NCBI GenBank assembly: GCA_029973975.1
Contig: JARKQF010000334.1
Span: 1 to 33,725 of the forward strand
Source: Paludibacter sp.
Lineage (GTDB): Bacteria; Bacteroidota; Bacteroidia; Bacteroidales; Paludibacteraceae
Direction: 5' to 3'
DNA length: 33,725 bases
Both the position numbers and the translations under genes were made by a program. Shown here piece after piece: positions 15,434 through 23,083 of this stretch; position 1 is the first letter of the stretch, and each line of letters begins with the position of its first letter. The notes under the pieces were generated by a model. That model made no database searches, was not told where the DNA came from, and saw only the letters and a list, made by a program, of their open reading frames with translations.

Positions 15434-15727
15434 ATGCAAAACACAGTTAACATCGCCCTGCAGATCCTGCCGGCATCCAAAGATAAACATCCGTATACCC
15501 TTGTAGATGAAGCCATCAGCATCATCGAAGATTCCGGGCTGAAATACCGCGTAACACCTTTTGAAACAGTAATAGAAGGAAGTTATGATGAAATCATGGA
15601 AGTAGTAAAAAAAGCCCAGGAAGCCTGTTATGCTGCAGGAGCAGACAGTCTGATGACCTACCTGAAGATCCAGAGCGCCAAAACAGATGTGTATATCGAG
15701 GATAAAATGGAAAAATACGACTTCTGA
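15434..15727 (+). CDS. Thiamine-binding (MTH1187/YkoF-like) small protein
   Basis: A 97-residue cytosolic protein resembling the MTH1187/DUF77 family, a ferredoxin-like fold that binds thiamine or related pyrimidines in some members. Typical elements are VNIALQILPAS at the start, VDEAISIIEDSGLKYRVTPFETVIEGSYDEIMEVVKKAQEAC, and the conserved pattern of alternating strands and helices. No thiamine genes lie nearby, so the ligand is not supported by context. It is 21 bases upstream of the glycosyltransferase gene and probably cotranscribed with it. Confidence 0.75.
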   Translation: MQNTVNIALQILPASKDKHPYTLVDEAISIIEDSGLKYRVTPFETVIEGSYDEIMEVVKKAQEACYAAGADSLMTYLKIQSAKTDVYIEDKMEKYDF

Positions 15728-15748
15728 TTTCGCGTAAACGGATAATCC

Positions 15749-16552
15749 ATGCTACATGTTTCCATCGTCATATACAAGCATCTATTCAGTGAAACAAAAA
15801 CGCTGATTGATTCTCTGCGGAAGTCGGGAATCGTTGATAAAATATTCATTATCGACAACTCCCCTGTTCCTTCCTGCGATTTCAAGCACGAGGGACTGAC
15901 CTACATCTTCACCGGGAAAAATATCGGCTATGGAGCGGCACATAACATCGCACTACGGAAAACAATTGCCGCTGGTGTTCCCTACCATTTGGTTGTAAAT
16001 CCCGATATCACCATGGATGCATATATTCTCAAAGAAATGGTGGATTACATGGAGCAAAACAAGGAAATCGGTCACCTTATGCCAAAGGTTATTTATCCAT
16101 CGGGAGAAACGCAATACTTATGTAAACTTATTCCGGCTCCTTCAGATTTAATCTTCAGAAGATTTCTCCCAAAGAAATGGACTGAAAAACGCATGAGCCG
16201 GTTTGAAATGCGTAATACAGGATACGATAAAATCATCGATGTGCCTTATCTTTCGGGTTGTTTCATGTTGCTCAGAACAGAAGCTCTTAAAAAGGCCGGT
16301 TTATTTGATGAACGTTTTTTCCTGTATCCGGAAGATATCGATTTAACACGAAGAATAGGAGCATATTACAGAACCGTTTTCTATCCTCCGGTTTCAGTTG
16401 TACATCATCATGCACAGGAATCCTATAAAAGTCTTTACATGATGTTTGTTCACATCTGGAATCTGAAAAAATACTTCAATAAATGGGGATGGTTTTTTGA
16501 CAAACAGAGAAAGAAAATTAATCAGCAATACATTAAACAATACAACTTATGA
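15749..16552 (+). CDS. Glycosyltransferase family 2, rhamnosyltransferase-like
   Basis: A 267-residue GT-A fold enzyme. LHVSIVIYKH and FIIDNSPVPS form the nucleotide-binding strand, NIGYGAAHNIAL and VVNPDITMD (the DxD-like acidic motif) follow, and LSGCFMLLRTEALKKAGLFDERFFLYPEDIDLTRRI is the typical acceptor/catalytic-base region. This arrangement is common in transferases building cell-surface polysaccharides. Sugar and acceptor cannot be read from the sequence; rhamnose is suggested only by similarity and by rmlB 3.5 kb away. Its stop overlaps the next start as ATGA. Confidence 0.85.
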   Translation: MLHVSIVIYKHLFSETKTLIDSLRKSGIVDKIFIIDNSPVPSCDFKHEGLTYIFTGKNIGYGAAHNIALRKTIAAGVPYHLVVNPDITMDAYILKEMVDYMEQNKEIGHLMPKVIYPSGETQYLCKLIPAPSDLIFRRFLPKKWTEKRMSRFEMRNTGYDKIIDVPYLSGCFMLLRTEALKKAGLFDERFFLYPEDIDLTRRIGAYYRTVFYPPVSVVHHHAQESYKSLYMMFVHIWNLKKYFNKWGWFFDKQRKKINQQYIKQYNL

Positions 16553-17127
16553 ACTTCAGTTTTGTAGAAATTACAAGTGCTTTCATGGTACTTTTTGCCA
16601 TCATCGACATCTTGGGTTCAATTCCCATTATTCTGAATATCAAAAAGAAAGATAAAAACATTTATGCATTCTGGGCCAGTTTAATCGCCCTGCTTATTTT
16701 AATTCTATTTTTATTCACCGGAGAAGGTATACTGAAATTGTTCAGTGTTGATATTCAATCATTCGCCGTTGCAGGGGCATTGATAATATTCATTTTCGCC
16801 ATTGAAATGATTTTAGACATCGAAATTTTTCGCAACAACGGACCTAAAAACACTTCTTCTTTTATTCCGTTAGCTTTTCCATTGATTGCCGGACCGGGAT
16901 CATTCACCACCCTGTTGTCATTACGCGCTGAATATCAGATTGAAAATATCATTGTTGCATTGGTATTGAACTTAGTTTTCGTATATGTAGTACTAAAATC
17001 GACCAATCGCATTGAAAGGTTATTCGGAGAAGCCGGCATTTACATTTTACGTAAATTCTTCGGCATCATCCTGTTGGCAATCGCAGTAAAACTGTTTACC
17101 ACAAATCTGAATCACTTGCTTCAATAG
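16549..17127 (+). CDS. MarC family integral membrane protein
   Basis: A 192-residue protein with six predicted membrane helices. The N-terminal FMVLFAIIDILGSIPIIL and the central FIPLAFPLIAGPGSFTTLLSL (MarC-type P-L-x-x-G-P-G-S motif) identify the MarC/NAAT family. Despite the name, no antibiotic efflux role is established; some archaeal relatives transport amino acids. It is translationally coupled to the glycosyltransferase through ATGA and overlaps the convergent purM by seven bases. Confidence 0.9.
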   Translation: MNFSFVEITSAFMVLFAIIDILGSIPIILNIKKKDKNIYAFWASLIALLILILFLFTGEGILKLFSVDIQSFAVAGALIIFIFAIEMILDIEIFRNNGPKNTSSFIPLAFPLIAGPGSFTTLLSLRAEYQIENIIVALVLNLVFVYVVLKSTNRIERLFGEAGIYILRKFFGIILLAIAVKLFTTNLNHLLQ

Positions 17128-18287
17128 TGAAATGTCCCAAACGGACTTTCGATGATCAGCTCTTTTTGTCCGGATTGCTCTACGTATCCGACAATTTGAG
17201 CATCGATATTGAATGAACGGGATATTTCAATGATTTTGTTTGCCTGTTCCTCAGGTAGATAAATCTCCATACGATGCCCCATATTGAACACTTTATACAT
17301 CTCTTTCCAATCGGTTTTGGATTCCTGCTGAATTAATTGAAACAAAGGCGGAACAGGAAAGAGATTGTTTTTCACTACCCTGAGTTGATCGACAAAATGC
17401 AGAATTTTGGTTTGTGCGCCTCCTGAACAATGCACCATGCCATGAATAAACGGACGTAATTCGGCCAGTATTTTTTTGATGACCGGAGCATAGGTGCGTG
17501 TAGGTGAAAGCACCAGTTTACCCGCATCCAAACCCGTTTCAGCAATCATATCAGTTAATTTACAAGAACCGGAATACGCTAAATCTCCTGGAATATCAGG
17601 ATTGTAGCTCTCCGGGTATTTTTCAGCCAGGTAATTGGCGAACACATCGTGACGTGCCGAGGTCAGTCCATTGCTTCCCATCCCCCCGTTGTATTCCTTC
17701 TCATAAGTTGCTTGTCCCGATGAAGATAAGCCGACAATCACGTCACCCGGACGGATATTGGCGTTGTCAATTACATCAGCACGTTTCATGCGACAAGTAA
17801 CAGTGCTGTCAACAATGATGGTACGCACCAAATCACCCACATCAGCCGTTTCACCTCCGGTAGGATAAATATTCACACCCATAGTAGCAAGTTCCTCGAC
17901 CAGTTCATTGGTTCCGTTGATAATGGCAGATATCACTTCTCCCGGAATAAGGTTTTTATTGCGACCAATGGTCGATGAGAGCAGAATATTATCCGTGGCT
18001 CCTACACAAAGCAAATCATCAATGTTCATAATCAGCGCATCCTGTGCAATGCCCTTCCACACACTCAAATCGCCCGTTTCTTTCCAATAGATGTAGGCTA
18101 ATGAAGATTTCGTACCGGCGCCGTCGGCATGCATGATATTGCAATACGCAGGATCATTACCCAAAAAATCAGGGACAATCTTGCAGAAAGCCTTAGGATA
18201 AAGTCCTTTATCAATGTTTTTGATTGCATTGTGTACATCTTCTTTCGATGCCGAAACTCCACGCTGATTATATCTTTGATCACTCAT
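17121..18287 (-). CDS. purM: Phosphoribosylformylglycinamidine cyclo-ligase (AIR synthetase)
   Basis: A 388-residue enzyme of purine synthesis converting FGAM to AIR with ATP. It has the PurM-type ATP/substrate motif HADGAGTKSSLAY (from residue 53), DALIMNIDDLLCVGA, PTGGETADVGD and the late FNMGHRMEIYLPEEQA. It belongs to the divergent Bacteroidetes form: GLSSSGQATYEKEYNGGMGSN replaces the GL.SSGLHSNGYS of the E. coli enzyme. It stands alone, without other pur genes, and its 3' end overlaps marC on the opposite strand. Confidence 0.93.
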   Translation of the reverse strand: MSDQRYNQRGVSASKEDVHNAIKNIDKGLYPKAFCKIVPDFLGNDPAYCNIMHADGAGTKSSLAYIYWKETGDLSVWKGIAQDALIMNIDDLLCVGATDNILLSSTIGRNKNLIPGEVISAIINGTNELVEELATMGVNIYPTGGETADVGDLVRTIIVDSTVTCRMKRADVIDNANIRPGDVIVGLSSSGQATYEKEYNGGMGSNGLTSARHDVFANYLAEKYPESYNPDIPGDLAYSGSCKLTDMIAETGLDAGKLVLSPTRTYAPVIKKILAELRPFIHGMVHCSGGAQTKILHFVDQLRVVKNNLFPVPPLFQLIQQESKTDWKEMYKVFNMGHRMEIYLPEEQANKIIEISRSFNIDAQIVGYVEQSGQKELIIESPFGTFHY

Positions 18288-18375
18288 ATATAATTATTTA
18301 ATAATTTTAAACCACAAAAGGCACAAAAGGAGGCAAAAGAAAAAACAAATATTTATTCGTTGAACTACCAATTTA

Positions 18376-18418
18376 TCCGCTCTCAGCTCTCAGTTCTCAG
18401 CTTTCCGTTTCAGTTCTC
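18376..18418. repeat. CTCAG-rich repeat tract at the malQ 3' end
   Basis: Reiterated units CTCAGCT, CTCAGTT, CTCAGCTTTCCGTT and CAGTTCTCCG start about 35 bases downstream of the malQ stop and run into its coding end, where they encode the last residues (AEN) and the stop. The same style of tract borders the trpG and trpE stops (2608-2632, 3355-3397). No palindrome accompanies it here. Confidence 0.6.
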
Positions 18419-21109
18419 CGCTTGTTTCCCTCTTCCACTATCTTCAATCATCTTCCTGATTCTTTCGTTTAACGAATTCAGTTTCAACAAATCCTCCAGA
18501 CTGATATGCATACGGTAACACCAGAAATTCCGAGGGTTAGCAGGCACATTAATCCGTTCTGCTTCCGGATTCTCATGGGCATATTTCCCATCAATAGCTA
18601 ACCAATCCTGCCAGGGTAAAATTACGAGCATAGCATTAGAGACCAGATGCTGGTTAATAATTCTCTCTGCTATCCAAGGTTCACATTGCTCAGGAGCAAC
18701 ACCTTGTATTCCGAGCGCTTTGTTATAAAAACGCTGCGTTATGTTCCTATCTTCAAGCCACCAGGCCCTGATCGGGTTCATATCGTGTGTCGAAGTCGTA
18801 CAAACCGAACGGTAAGGTGCATCCTCAGGCATGGCAAACTCGTGGTGCGGTTTTTTCGGCATACGCTGAATTTCCAAGCTCAGAATTTCCAGCTTGTTCA
18901 TCACATCAGGAACAGAATCGGGGACCATACCCAGATCTTCCCCGCAGACCAACATATCGGTTGAAGCGATTAATGCCGGTAATTTTCTCATTGCCTGCTC
19001 TTTCCAAAAAGCATTGTGCCGGTGATAATAATAATCAACATAAATACCATCCAGCAAACGACGGGTTTCGTCGGGTAAATCACGGAAAGTGGCCGAGCTG
19101 TGCATGGATATCCGCGGATGGAATTTATCCGCTTGCCGGGCATCCCGTATGAAAAGAACTTCACAATGCAACATATACAAACCATCTCTGATCATCACCT
19201 CTTTGGTGCCGAAATTATAACCCAGTGAAGCAAAATAGGCTTCAACCTTTTTCTGGGTATCAAAAGCCGGTTTGAATTTATAGTTCTGCCAACCATCCTG
19301 ATCAAAATACTCACGAAGAACATCCGCTGTATATTTTCCAAAAGTTGCATGTAACACATGTTCCCTCAGATAAGGCTTCAGAAAACGATTTTCATCCCAG
19401 TACAACCCCTTTTGCTGTAACTCTTCCACCGTAAACGGAAGCGAAGGATTGAAACTGCCTGTCAACCCCCATACATCCTGTTGAGGTATTTCCCATATCC
19501 TGAAAAACCCGAGTATATGGTCAATCCGGTAAGCATCGAAGTATTCCGCCAGTTTCTGAAAACGTTTAATCCACCAACGGTAATTATCTCTTTCCATGAG
19601 TTCCCAGTTATAAGTAGGGAAACCCCAGTTCTGACCGGTTACTGAAAAATCATCCGGCGGTGCTCCGGCCTGCATGTCGGTATTGAACATCTCCGGTTCC
19701 ATCCAGGCATCCACGCTGCGCGGACTCACACCGATCGGGATATCACCTTTGATGGTAATACCCTGACTGCGTGCGTAATCATGCACTTCTGTCAATTGTT
19801 TATTGAGATGAAACTGAACAAAATAAAACAGAGCTATTTCATCATAAAAATCATTTTCGGGAGCAGCCAATGCTTCAATTTCAGCTGCATTGTAACGACC
19901 ATATTCAGGCCATTTAGTAAATTCAGGTGTTCCGTTTTTATCCCTCAGATAAGAAAAAACAGCATACGGAACAAGCCAGGTTTTGTTTTGCTGAAAAAAG
20001 AGCTTGTATTCTTCCGAGCTGAAAAGTTTTCTGGATGAATCCTGATAAACTTCCTTACAAAACTCCCATTTCACATCCATCACATTCTGATAGTCTGAAA
20101 AGGACTTGGCATTTAATGCTTTTTTTTGTTCTGCATAGTATGCCTTGCGAACCGGATCTTTTATTTTCCCGACAGCATCCAGATGCAAATAAATGGGATG
20201 TAAGGCATATACAGATACCGCATTGTAGGGATAAGAGTCATAATTGCTGTGATACAGGATGGTGTCATTAATAGGAAGTGTTTGTATCATCTGCTGACCG
20301 GTCAGCTTTGCCCAGTCAACCATCAGTTTCAAATCATAAAACTCACCTGTTCCAAAACTTTTTTTACTTCTCAGCGAAAAAACGGGAATAGCTACACCCG
20401 CTCCTTTCCAGGAAGGAATAGTACGTATGAAATTTTCATCAGTCACAATATGAAAACTCTCGCCCGTAAGTTTGTCTATTTTCCTGTTCGGGCCTCCACC
20501 CCATGCCAATACTTCATCGGTTGCCGTATCTACAATCAGGTATTTGTATTCCAACGGAAACTTTATCTTATTGGTTTCCATACAAATCGACCATACCGGA
20601 TAACTTGACTCATCGAGTCTGACTTTCCTGTTTACATCCCAGTTTCCCAAAAAGTCCTGATTTCCAACAATGGCAAAGTGCCTCTCCGGTTCCATCTGTT
20701 GACAAAAAAGTTGCAAACGGAAATTGCCACCTTCCGGCAGATCTGATTTTATAACTTTCCGTTTAAAATAACAATCCCTGAAAACTGTGGAGGAAAAAGG
20801 GCTTTCTCCGAATGAATCCCGCCAGGAATCGTGTAAAAAGACATGTTTTTGTCCTGAAGGTAAATGAACTTCCCGCATCTCACCCGATTCCCGGATTAAT
20901 TTTCCGGAAGCATCCTGCAGTTCGTATTGATAATGAATAGAAGAAACCCGGTCATCAAAGGTCAGCTCTTTTTTCCAGTAAAAATGCTGATCACAATGCA
21001 TTTCACGGGAAACAACACGTATATCTCCGGATTCACCCGTTTCTTTCAGCAGTAATTGAATCTTACCACCCCATTGGGTTACAAAATGTATGTTGAATGT
21101 TATTAACAT
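18410..21109 (-). CDS. malQ: 4-alpha-glucanotransferase (amylomaltase) with starch-binding domains
   Basis: This 899-residue GH77 enzyme transfers maltooligosaccharyl units, taking part in glycogen/maltodextrin metabolism. Two CBM20-like beta domains occupy roughly the first 260 residues (ITFNIHFVTQWGGKIQL; then LPEGGNFRLQLFCQQMEPERHF-type sequence with GNQDFLGNWD). The catalytic domain has FDAYRIDHILGFFRIWEIP (nucleophile Asp), CGEDLGMVPDSV (acid/base Glu) and TSTHDMNPIRAWW (third Asp). This long plant DPE2-like layout is typical of Bacteroidetes MalQ. A TAACTTTG element 22 bases upstream could be its promoter. There is no neighbouring maltose or glycogen gene. Confidence 0.95.
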   Translation of the reverse strand: MLITFNIHFVTQWGGKIQLLLKETGESGDIRVVSREMHCDQHFYWKKELTFDDRVSSIHYQYELQDASGKLIRESGEMREVHLPSGQKHVFLHDSWRDSFGESPFSSTVFRDCYFKRKVIKSDLPEGGNFRLQLFCQQMEPERHFAIVGNQDFLGNWDVNRKVRLDESSYPVWSICMETNKIKFPLEYKYLIVDTATDEVLAWGGGPNRKIDKLTGESFHIVTDENFIRTIPSWKGAGVAIPVFSLRSKKSFGTGEFYDLKLMVDWAKLTGQQMIQTLPINDTILYHSNYDSYPYNAVSVYALHPIYLHLDAVGKIKDPVRKAYYAEQKKALNAKSFSDYQNVMDVKWEFCKEVYQDSSRKLFSSEEYKLFFQQNKTWLVPYAVFSYLRDKNGTPEFTKWPEYGRYNAAEIEALAAPENDFYDEIALFYFVQFHLNKQLTEVHDYARSQGITIKGDIPIGVSPRSVDAWMEPEMFNTDMQAGAPPDDFSVTGQNWGFPTYNWELMERDNYRWWIKRFQKLAEYFDAYRIDHILGFFRIWEIPQQDVWGLTGSFNPSLPFTVEELQQKGLYWDENRFLKPYLREHVLHATFGKYTADVLREYFDQDGWQNYKFKPAFDTQKKVEAYFASLGYNFGTKEVMIRDGLYMLHCEVLFIRDARQADKFHPRISMHSSATFRDLPDETRRLLDGIYVDYYYHRHNAFWKEQAMRKLPALIASTDMLVCGEDLGMVPDSVPDVMNKLEILSLEIQRMPKKPHHEFAMPEDAPYRSVCTTSTHDMNPIRAWWLEDRNITQRFYNKALGIQGVAPEQCEPWIAERIINQHLVSNAMLVILPWQDWLAIDGKYAHENPEAERINVPANPRNFWCYRMHISLEDLLKLNSLNERIRKMIEDSGRGKQAEN

Positions 21110-21131
21110 GTTATACTGTTTATTATGCCGA

Positions 21132-21139
21132 CAAAGTTA
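21132..21139 (-). promoter_or_regulatory. Putative -7 element for malQ
   Basis: TAACTTTG fits TAnnTTTG and lies 22 bases before the malQ ATG. The nearest TTTG upstream (21172-21169) is 29 bases away, too far for the usual 19-21, so confidence is limited. Confidence 0.45.
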
Positions 21140-21230
21140 CTAAAATAACAGGCATATTGACATGTATGCAAACCTGAAACCACTGAAACATCCGAAAACG
21201 TTTGCTTTAAAAACATCATTTTAAATGATA

Positions 21231-21268
21231 AAGGATGCCTAAAAGCCTGCGACTTAATAGACATCCTT
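21231..21268 (-). terminator. Hairpin downstream of tRNA-Cys
   Basis: AAGGATGTCTA pairs with TAGGCATCCTT over 11 bp (one G-U), six bases past the tRNA 3' end. The T-run after it is short and broken (TATCATTT), so it is a weak terminator or a processing/stability structure. Confidence 0.6.
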
Positions 21269-21273
21269 CTTTG

Positions 21274-21344
21274 AGGTACTTGGCGGATTCGAACCGCCGT
21301 AGACGGTTTTGCAGACCGGTGCCTAACCACTCGGCCAAAGTACC
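21274..21344 (-). tRNA. tRNA-Cys (anticodon GCA)
   Basis: A 71-base cloverleaf. The acceptor arms GGTACTT and AAGTACC pair over 7 bp with discriminator T, as in other tRNA-Cys. D arm: GCCGAGTGGTTAGGC; anticodon loop CTGCAAA with GCA at 21312-21310; T arm GGCGG-TTCGAAT-CCGCC. The 3' CCA is not encoded. It has its own promoter at 21361-21391 and is apparently a single-gene transcript. Confidence 0.96.
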
Positions 21345-21360
21345 CTTTGTTTTTGGTTTG

Positions 21361-21391
21361 CAAAGATAATGTATTTTTTTTATGTGACAAA
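21361..21391 (-). promoter_or_regulatory. Promoter of tRNA-Cys
   Basis: TTTG at 21391-21388 and TATCTTTG at 21368-21361 with 19 bases between match the Bacteroidetes promoter exactly, 16 bases before the mature tRNA 5' end. Confidence 0.8.
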
Positions 21392-21434
21392 TAGGAAAAT
21401 ACGCTGTTTGACCTTTTACGGGGAGGTAAAACAA

Positions 21435-21476
21435 CAATAATGCCGGTAATGAATTCAGAATCAATTACCGGCATTA
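21435..21476 (-). terminator. Terminator after the ECF-sigma operon
   Basis: A long inverted repeat with half-site ATAATGCCGGTAAT, separated by about 13 bases, ends the minus-strand operon just past the micro-ORF at 21479. On the minus strand it is followed by TGTTGTTTTACC, a modest T-run. It is the only terminator-like structure seen for this operon. Confidence 0.7.
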
Positions 21477-21478
21477 TA

Positions 21479-21547
21479 TTACTTTATGCGTTTAAATTTT
21501 ATTTTTTCAGTTGTCGTATGAAACTCCCGATGAACTAATTTAATCAT
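21479..21547 (-). CDS. Micro-ORF MIKLVHREFHTTT..., relative of the trpE-trpG micro-ORF
   Basis: A 22-codon frame that starts 10 bases after the stop of the secreted-protein gene (21558) and stops just before a terminator hairpin. Its first 13 residues differ from those at 3213-3260 by one replacement; the following segment is EKIKFKRIK, basic and unlike copy 1 because of a one-base indel. The position inside the transcript, after an upstream gene and before a terminator, makes translation possible. No function is recognised. Confidence 0.4.
   Translation of the reverse strand: MIKLVHREFHTTTEKIKFKRIK
21491..21547. repeat. Dispersed 57-bp repeat, copy 2
   Basis: Near-identical to 3205-3260 in the same orientation, about 18 kb away. 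It has the same conserved core AGTTGTCGTATGAAACTC and terminal TTAAATT/AATTTAA inverted ends. Neither copy contains a target-site duplication that I can recognise. Confidence 0.75.
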
Positions 21548-21557
21548 ATCAAAATTA

Positions 21558-22019
21558 TTATTCTTGTCGTACCTGTCCCCGCTGCTGACCGGGCATCTTT
21601 TGCATCAGTTCCCTTTTGTACGATTTTTCTGCCATCAGCAAACGATTGATAGTTTGTGCCGGTAATATTTTTTTGAGTTTCTGGTAGTATTTCTGTTGAA
21701 TACGGGCATTCTCCAGTTCAAAATTTACCATGGCATCATTAATCGCTTCGTAATTCACAGCTGATTTATCCGCTTTACGACGATTATTTTTAAATATTTG
21801 CCTGTTTTTTTCAAGCAAATTCCATAATTCAAGTTCCGTTTCCATAAATACCGGTTCAACTTTCTGTATATCAAGAGGTGTCAATCCTGACTTTTCAGAA
21901 ACAAACGTCCATTTTCTACTGATGACTTCATCTTTTGAAAAACGCGGTCCTCTTTGCTGAGCAACTGATGCTCCGATCATCAGAAACAATACACATATCA
22001 ATGTTATTTTCTTTTCCAT
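21558..22019 (-). CDS. Small secreted helical protein in an ECF-sigma operon
   Basis: About 153 residues. The N-terminus MEKKITLICVLFLMIGASVAQQ is a signal peptide, so the mature protein is exported. The rest is rich in charged and Gln/Asn residues with predicted long helices; SGLTPLDIQKVEPVFMETELELWNLLEKN recalls the LTxxQ-like helical repeats of Spy/CpxP-type periplasmic stress proteins. That is a resemblance, not an assignment. It is the third gene behind an ECF sigma factor and a probable anti-sigma factor, with a 22-base gap, suggesting an envelope sensor or effector role. An ATG two codons upstream (22025) is also possible. Confidence 0.7.
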   Translation of the reverse strand: MEKKITLICVLFLMIGASVAQQRGPRFSKDEVISRKWTFVSEKSGLTPLDIQKVEPVFMETELELWNLLEKNRQIFKNNRRKADKSAVNYEAINDAMVNFELENARIQQKYYQKLKKILPAQTINRLLMAEKSYKRELMQKMPGQQRGQVRQE

Positions 22020-22041
22020 ACGCATAAGTTTTTAACACAGA

Positions 22042-22368
22042 TTATTCAACTCCATCCGATTCAACCGGATAGTAGTCCATCACAACTGTTTGGTCTATCT
22101 GAGACATCACATACATTTCATATAAATCAGCTTCAATCTCCCTGTTGTTTTGATAAACAGTATAAAACAAATTGCCCATCAGAAATACTCCGACGAACAT
22201 GGCCGCCATATAAAACCAGGGTTTCAACAATTTTTTCGCTGAAAGTCTGTCTTTACCAATCTTTGTATCTATTTCAGCAGCAAAACTTTCAAAATAGTTT
22301 TCCGGCACTGTGAAGGGATTTCTGTTGCCGGTTTCTTTCAATATTGTATGTAATTCTTTATCCATCAT
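22042..22368 (-). CDS. Single-pass membrane protein, probable anti-sigma factor
   Basis: A 108-residue protein with a hydrophilic N-terminal region (about 45 residues, NPFTVPENYFESFAAEI), one membrane helix (PWFYMAAMFVGVFLMGNLFY) and a short acidic C-terminal part (DLYEMYVMSQIDQTVVMDYY). The position between an ECF sigma gene and a secreted protein, and the cytoplasmic-domain/one-helix layout, fit a small anti-sigma factor of Bacteroidetes. No zinc-binding HxxxCxxC motif is present. The MDYY-containing end recurs in similar proteins with the sigma neighbour. Function is inferred from context. Confidence 0.65.
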   Translation of the reverse strand: MMDKELHTILKETGNRNPFTVPENYFESFAAEIDTKIGKDRLSAKKLLKPWFYMAAMFVGVFLMGNLFYTVYQNNREIEADLYEMYVMSQIDQTVVMDYYPVESDGVE

Positions 22369-22425
22369 AATTTTAATACGTACATTTAGACTTTTAATAT
22401 ATCAAAAGGTTTAATTTCTGAAACG

Positions 22426-23010
22426 TTAAAGTAACTCGTCTGCCCGAATGATTGCTTTGGCCGTCCTTTCTTCTGACAAATATTTCTCAATCTTTTTTAC
22501 AGCATGGTGATACGATGCTTTCAACGCACCGGCTGATGTTTCGAGTATATTTTCCATTTCTTCATAAGTAAGGTCATCAAAATATTTCATGTTAAATACC
22601 AGTCTTTGTTTTTCAGGCAGTGTAAGAATTGCTTCCTGAAGTTTCATTTCAGCTTCATTACCCGAGAAATATGAATCAGCCTGTAACTGACCGAGCAGTA
22701 AGCCTTCCACATCATCAATCCCGGAAATATTACGCATCCGTTTATTGGCAAGGAAAGTCAGCGTTTCATTGGTAGCGATGCGATACAACCAGGTCGATAT
22801 CTGCGACTCTCCTCTGAAACCGGCAAGACCGTTCCATGCTTTCATGAATGTATTCTGCAACACATCATTGGCATCTTCGTGCGACAATACCATCTTCCTG
22901 ATGTGCCAGTACAAACGTTCCTGATACAAATGCACCAGTTTGGAAAAAGCCTGTGCATTTGTTTTCGGATTGACCAATTGACTCAAAATATCTTCTTCTA
23001 ATACTGCCAT
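22426..23010 (-). CDS. ECF-type RNA polymerase sigma factor
   Basis: A 194-residue group IV sigma factor. Region 2 is LVHLYQERLYWHIRKMVLSHEDANDVLQNTFMKAWNGLAGFRGESQISTWLYRIATNE-like, with the DVLQ(E/N)TF core-binding signature, and region 4 contains LPEKQRLVFNMKYFDDLTYEEMENILETSAGALKASYHHAVKKI, the usual helix-turn-helix. Region 3 is missing, as in all ECF factors. The operon sigma - membrane protein - secreted protein points to an envelope signal; its target promoters cannot be read from the window. Confidence 0.93.
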   Translation of the reverse strand: MAVLEEDILSQLVNPKTNAQAFSKLVHLYQERLYWHIRKMVLSHEDANDVLQNTFMKAWNGLAGFRGESQISTWLYRIATNETLTFLANKRMRNISGIDDVEGLLLGQLQADSYFSGNEAEMKLQEAILTLPEKQRLVFNMKYFDDLTYEEMENILETSAGALKASYHHAVKKIEKYLSEERTAKAIIRADELL

Positions 23011-23083
23011 TAAAACACACTAAGTTATATCAAACCCCTTAGACTTTATTCAGTCTGAAAAGTTTAATGAGATTATGAAATTG

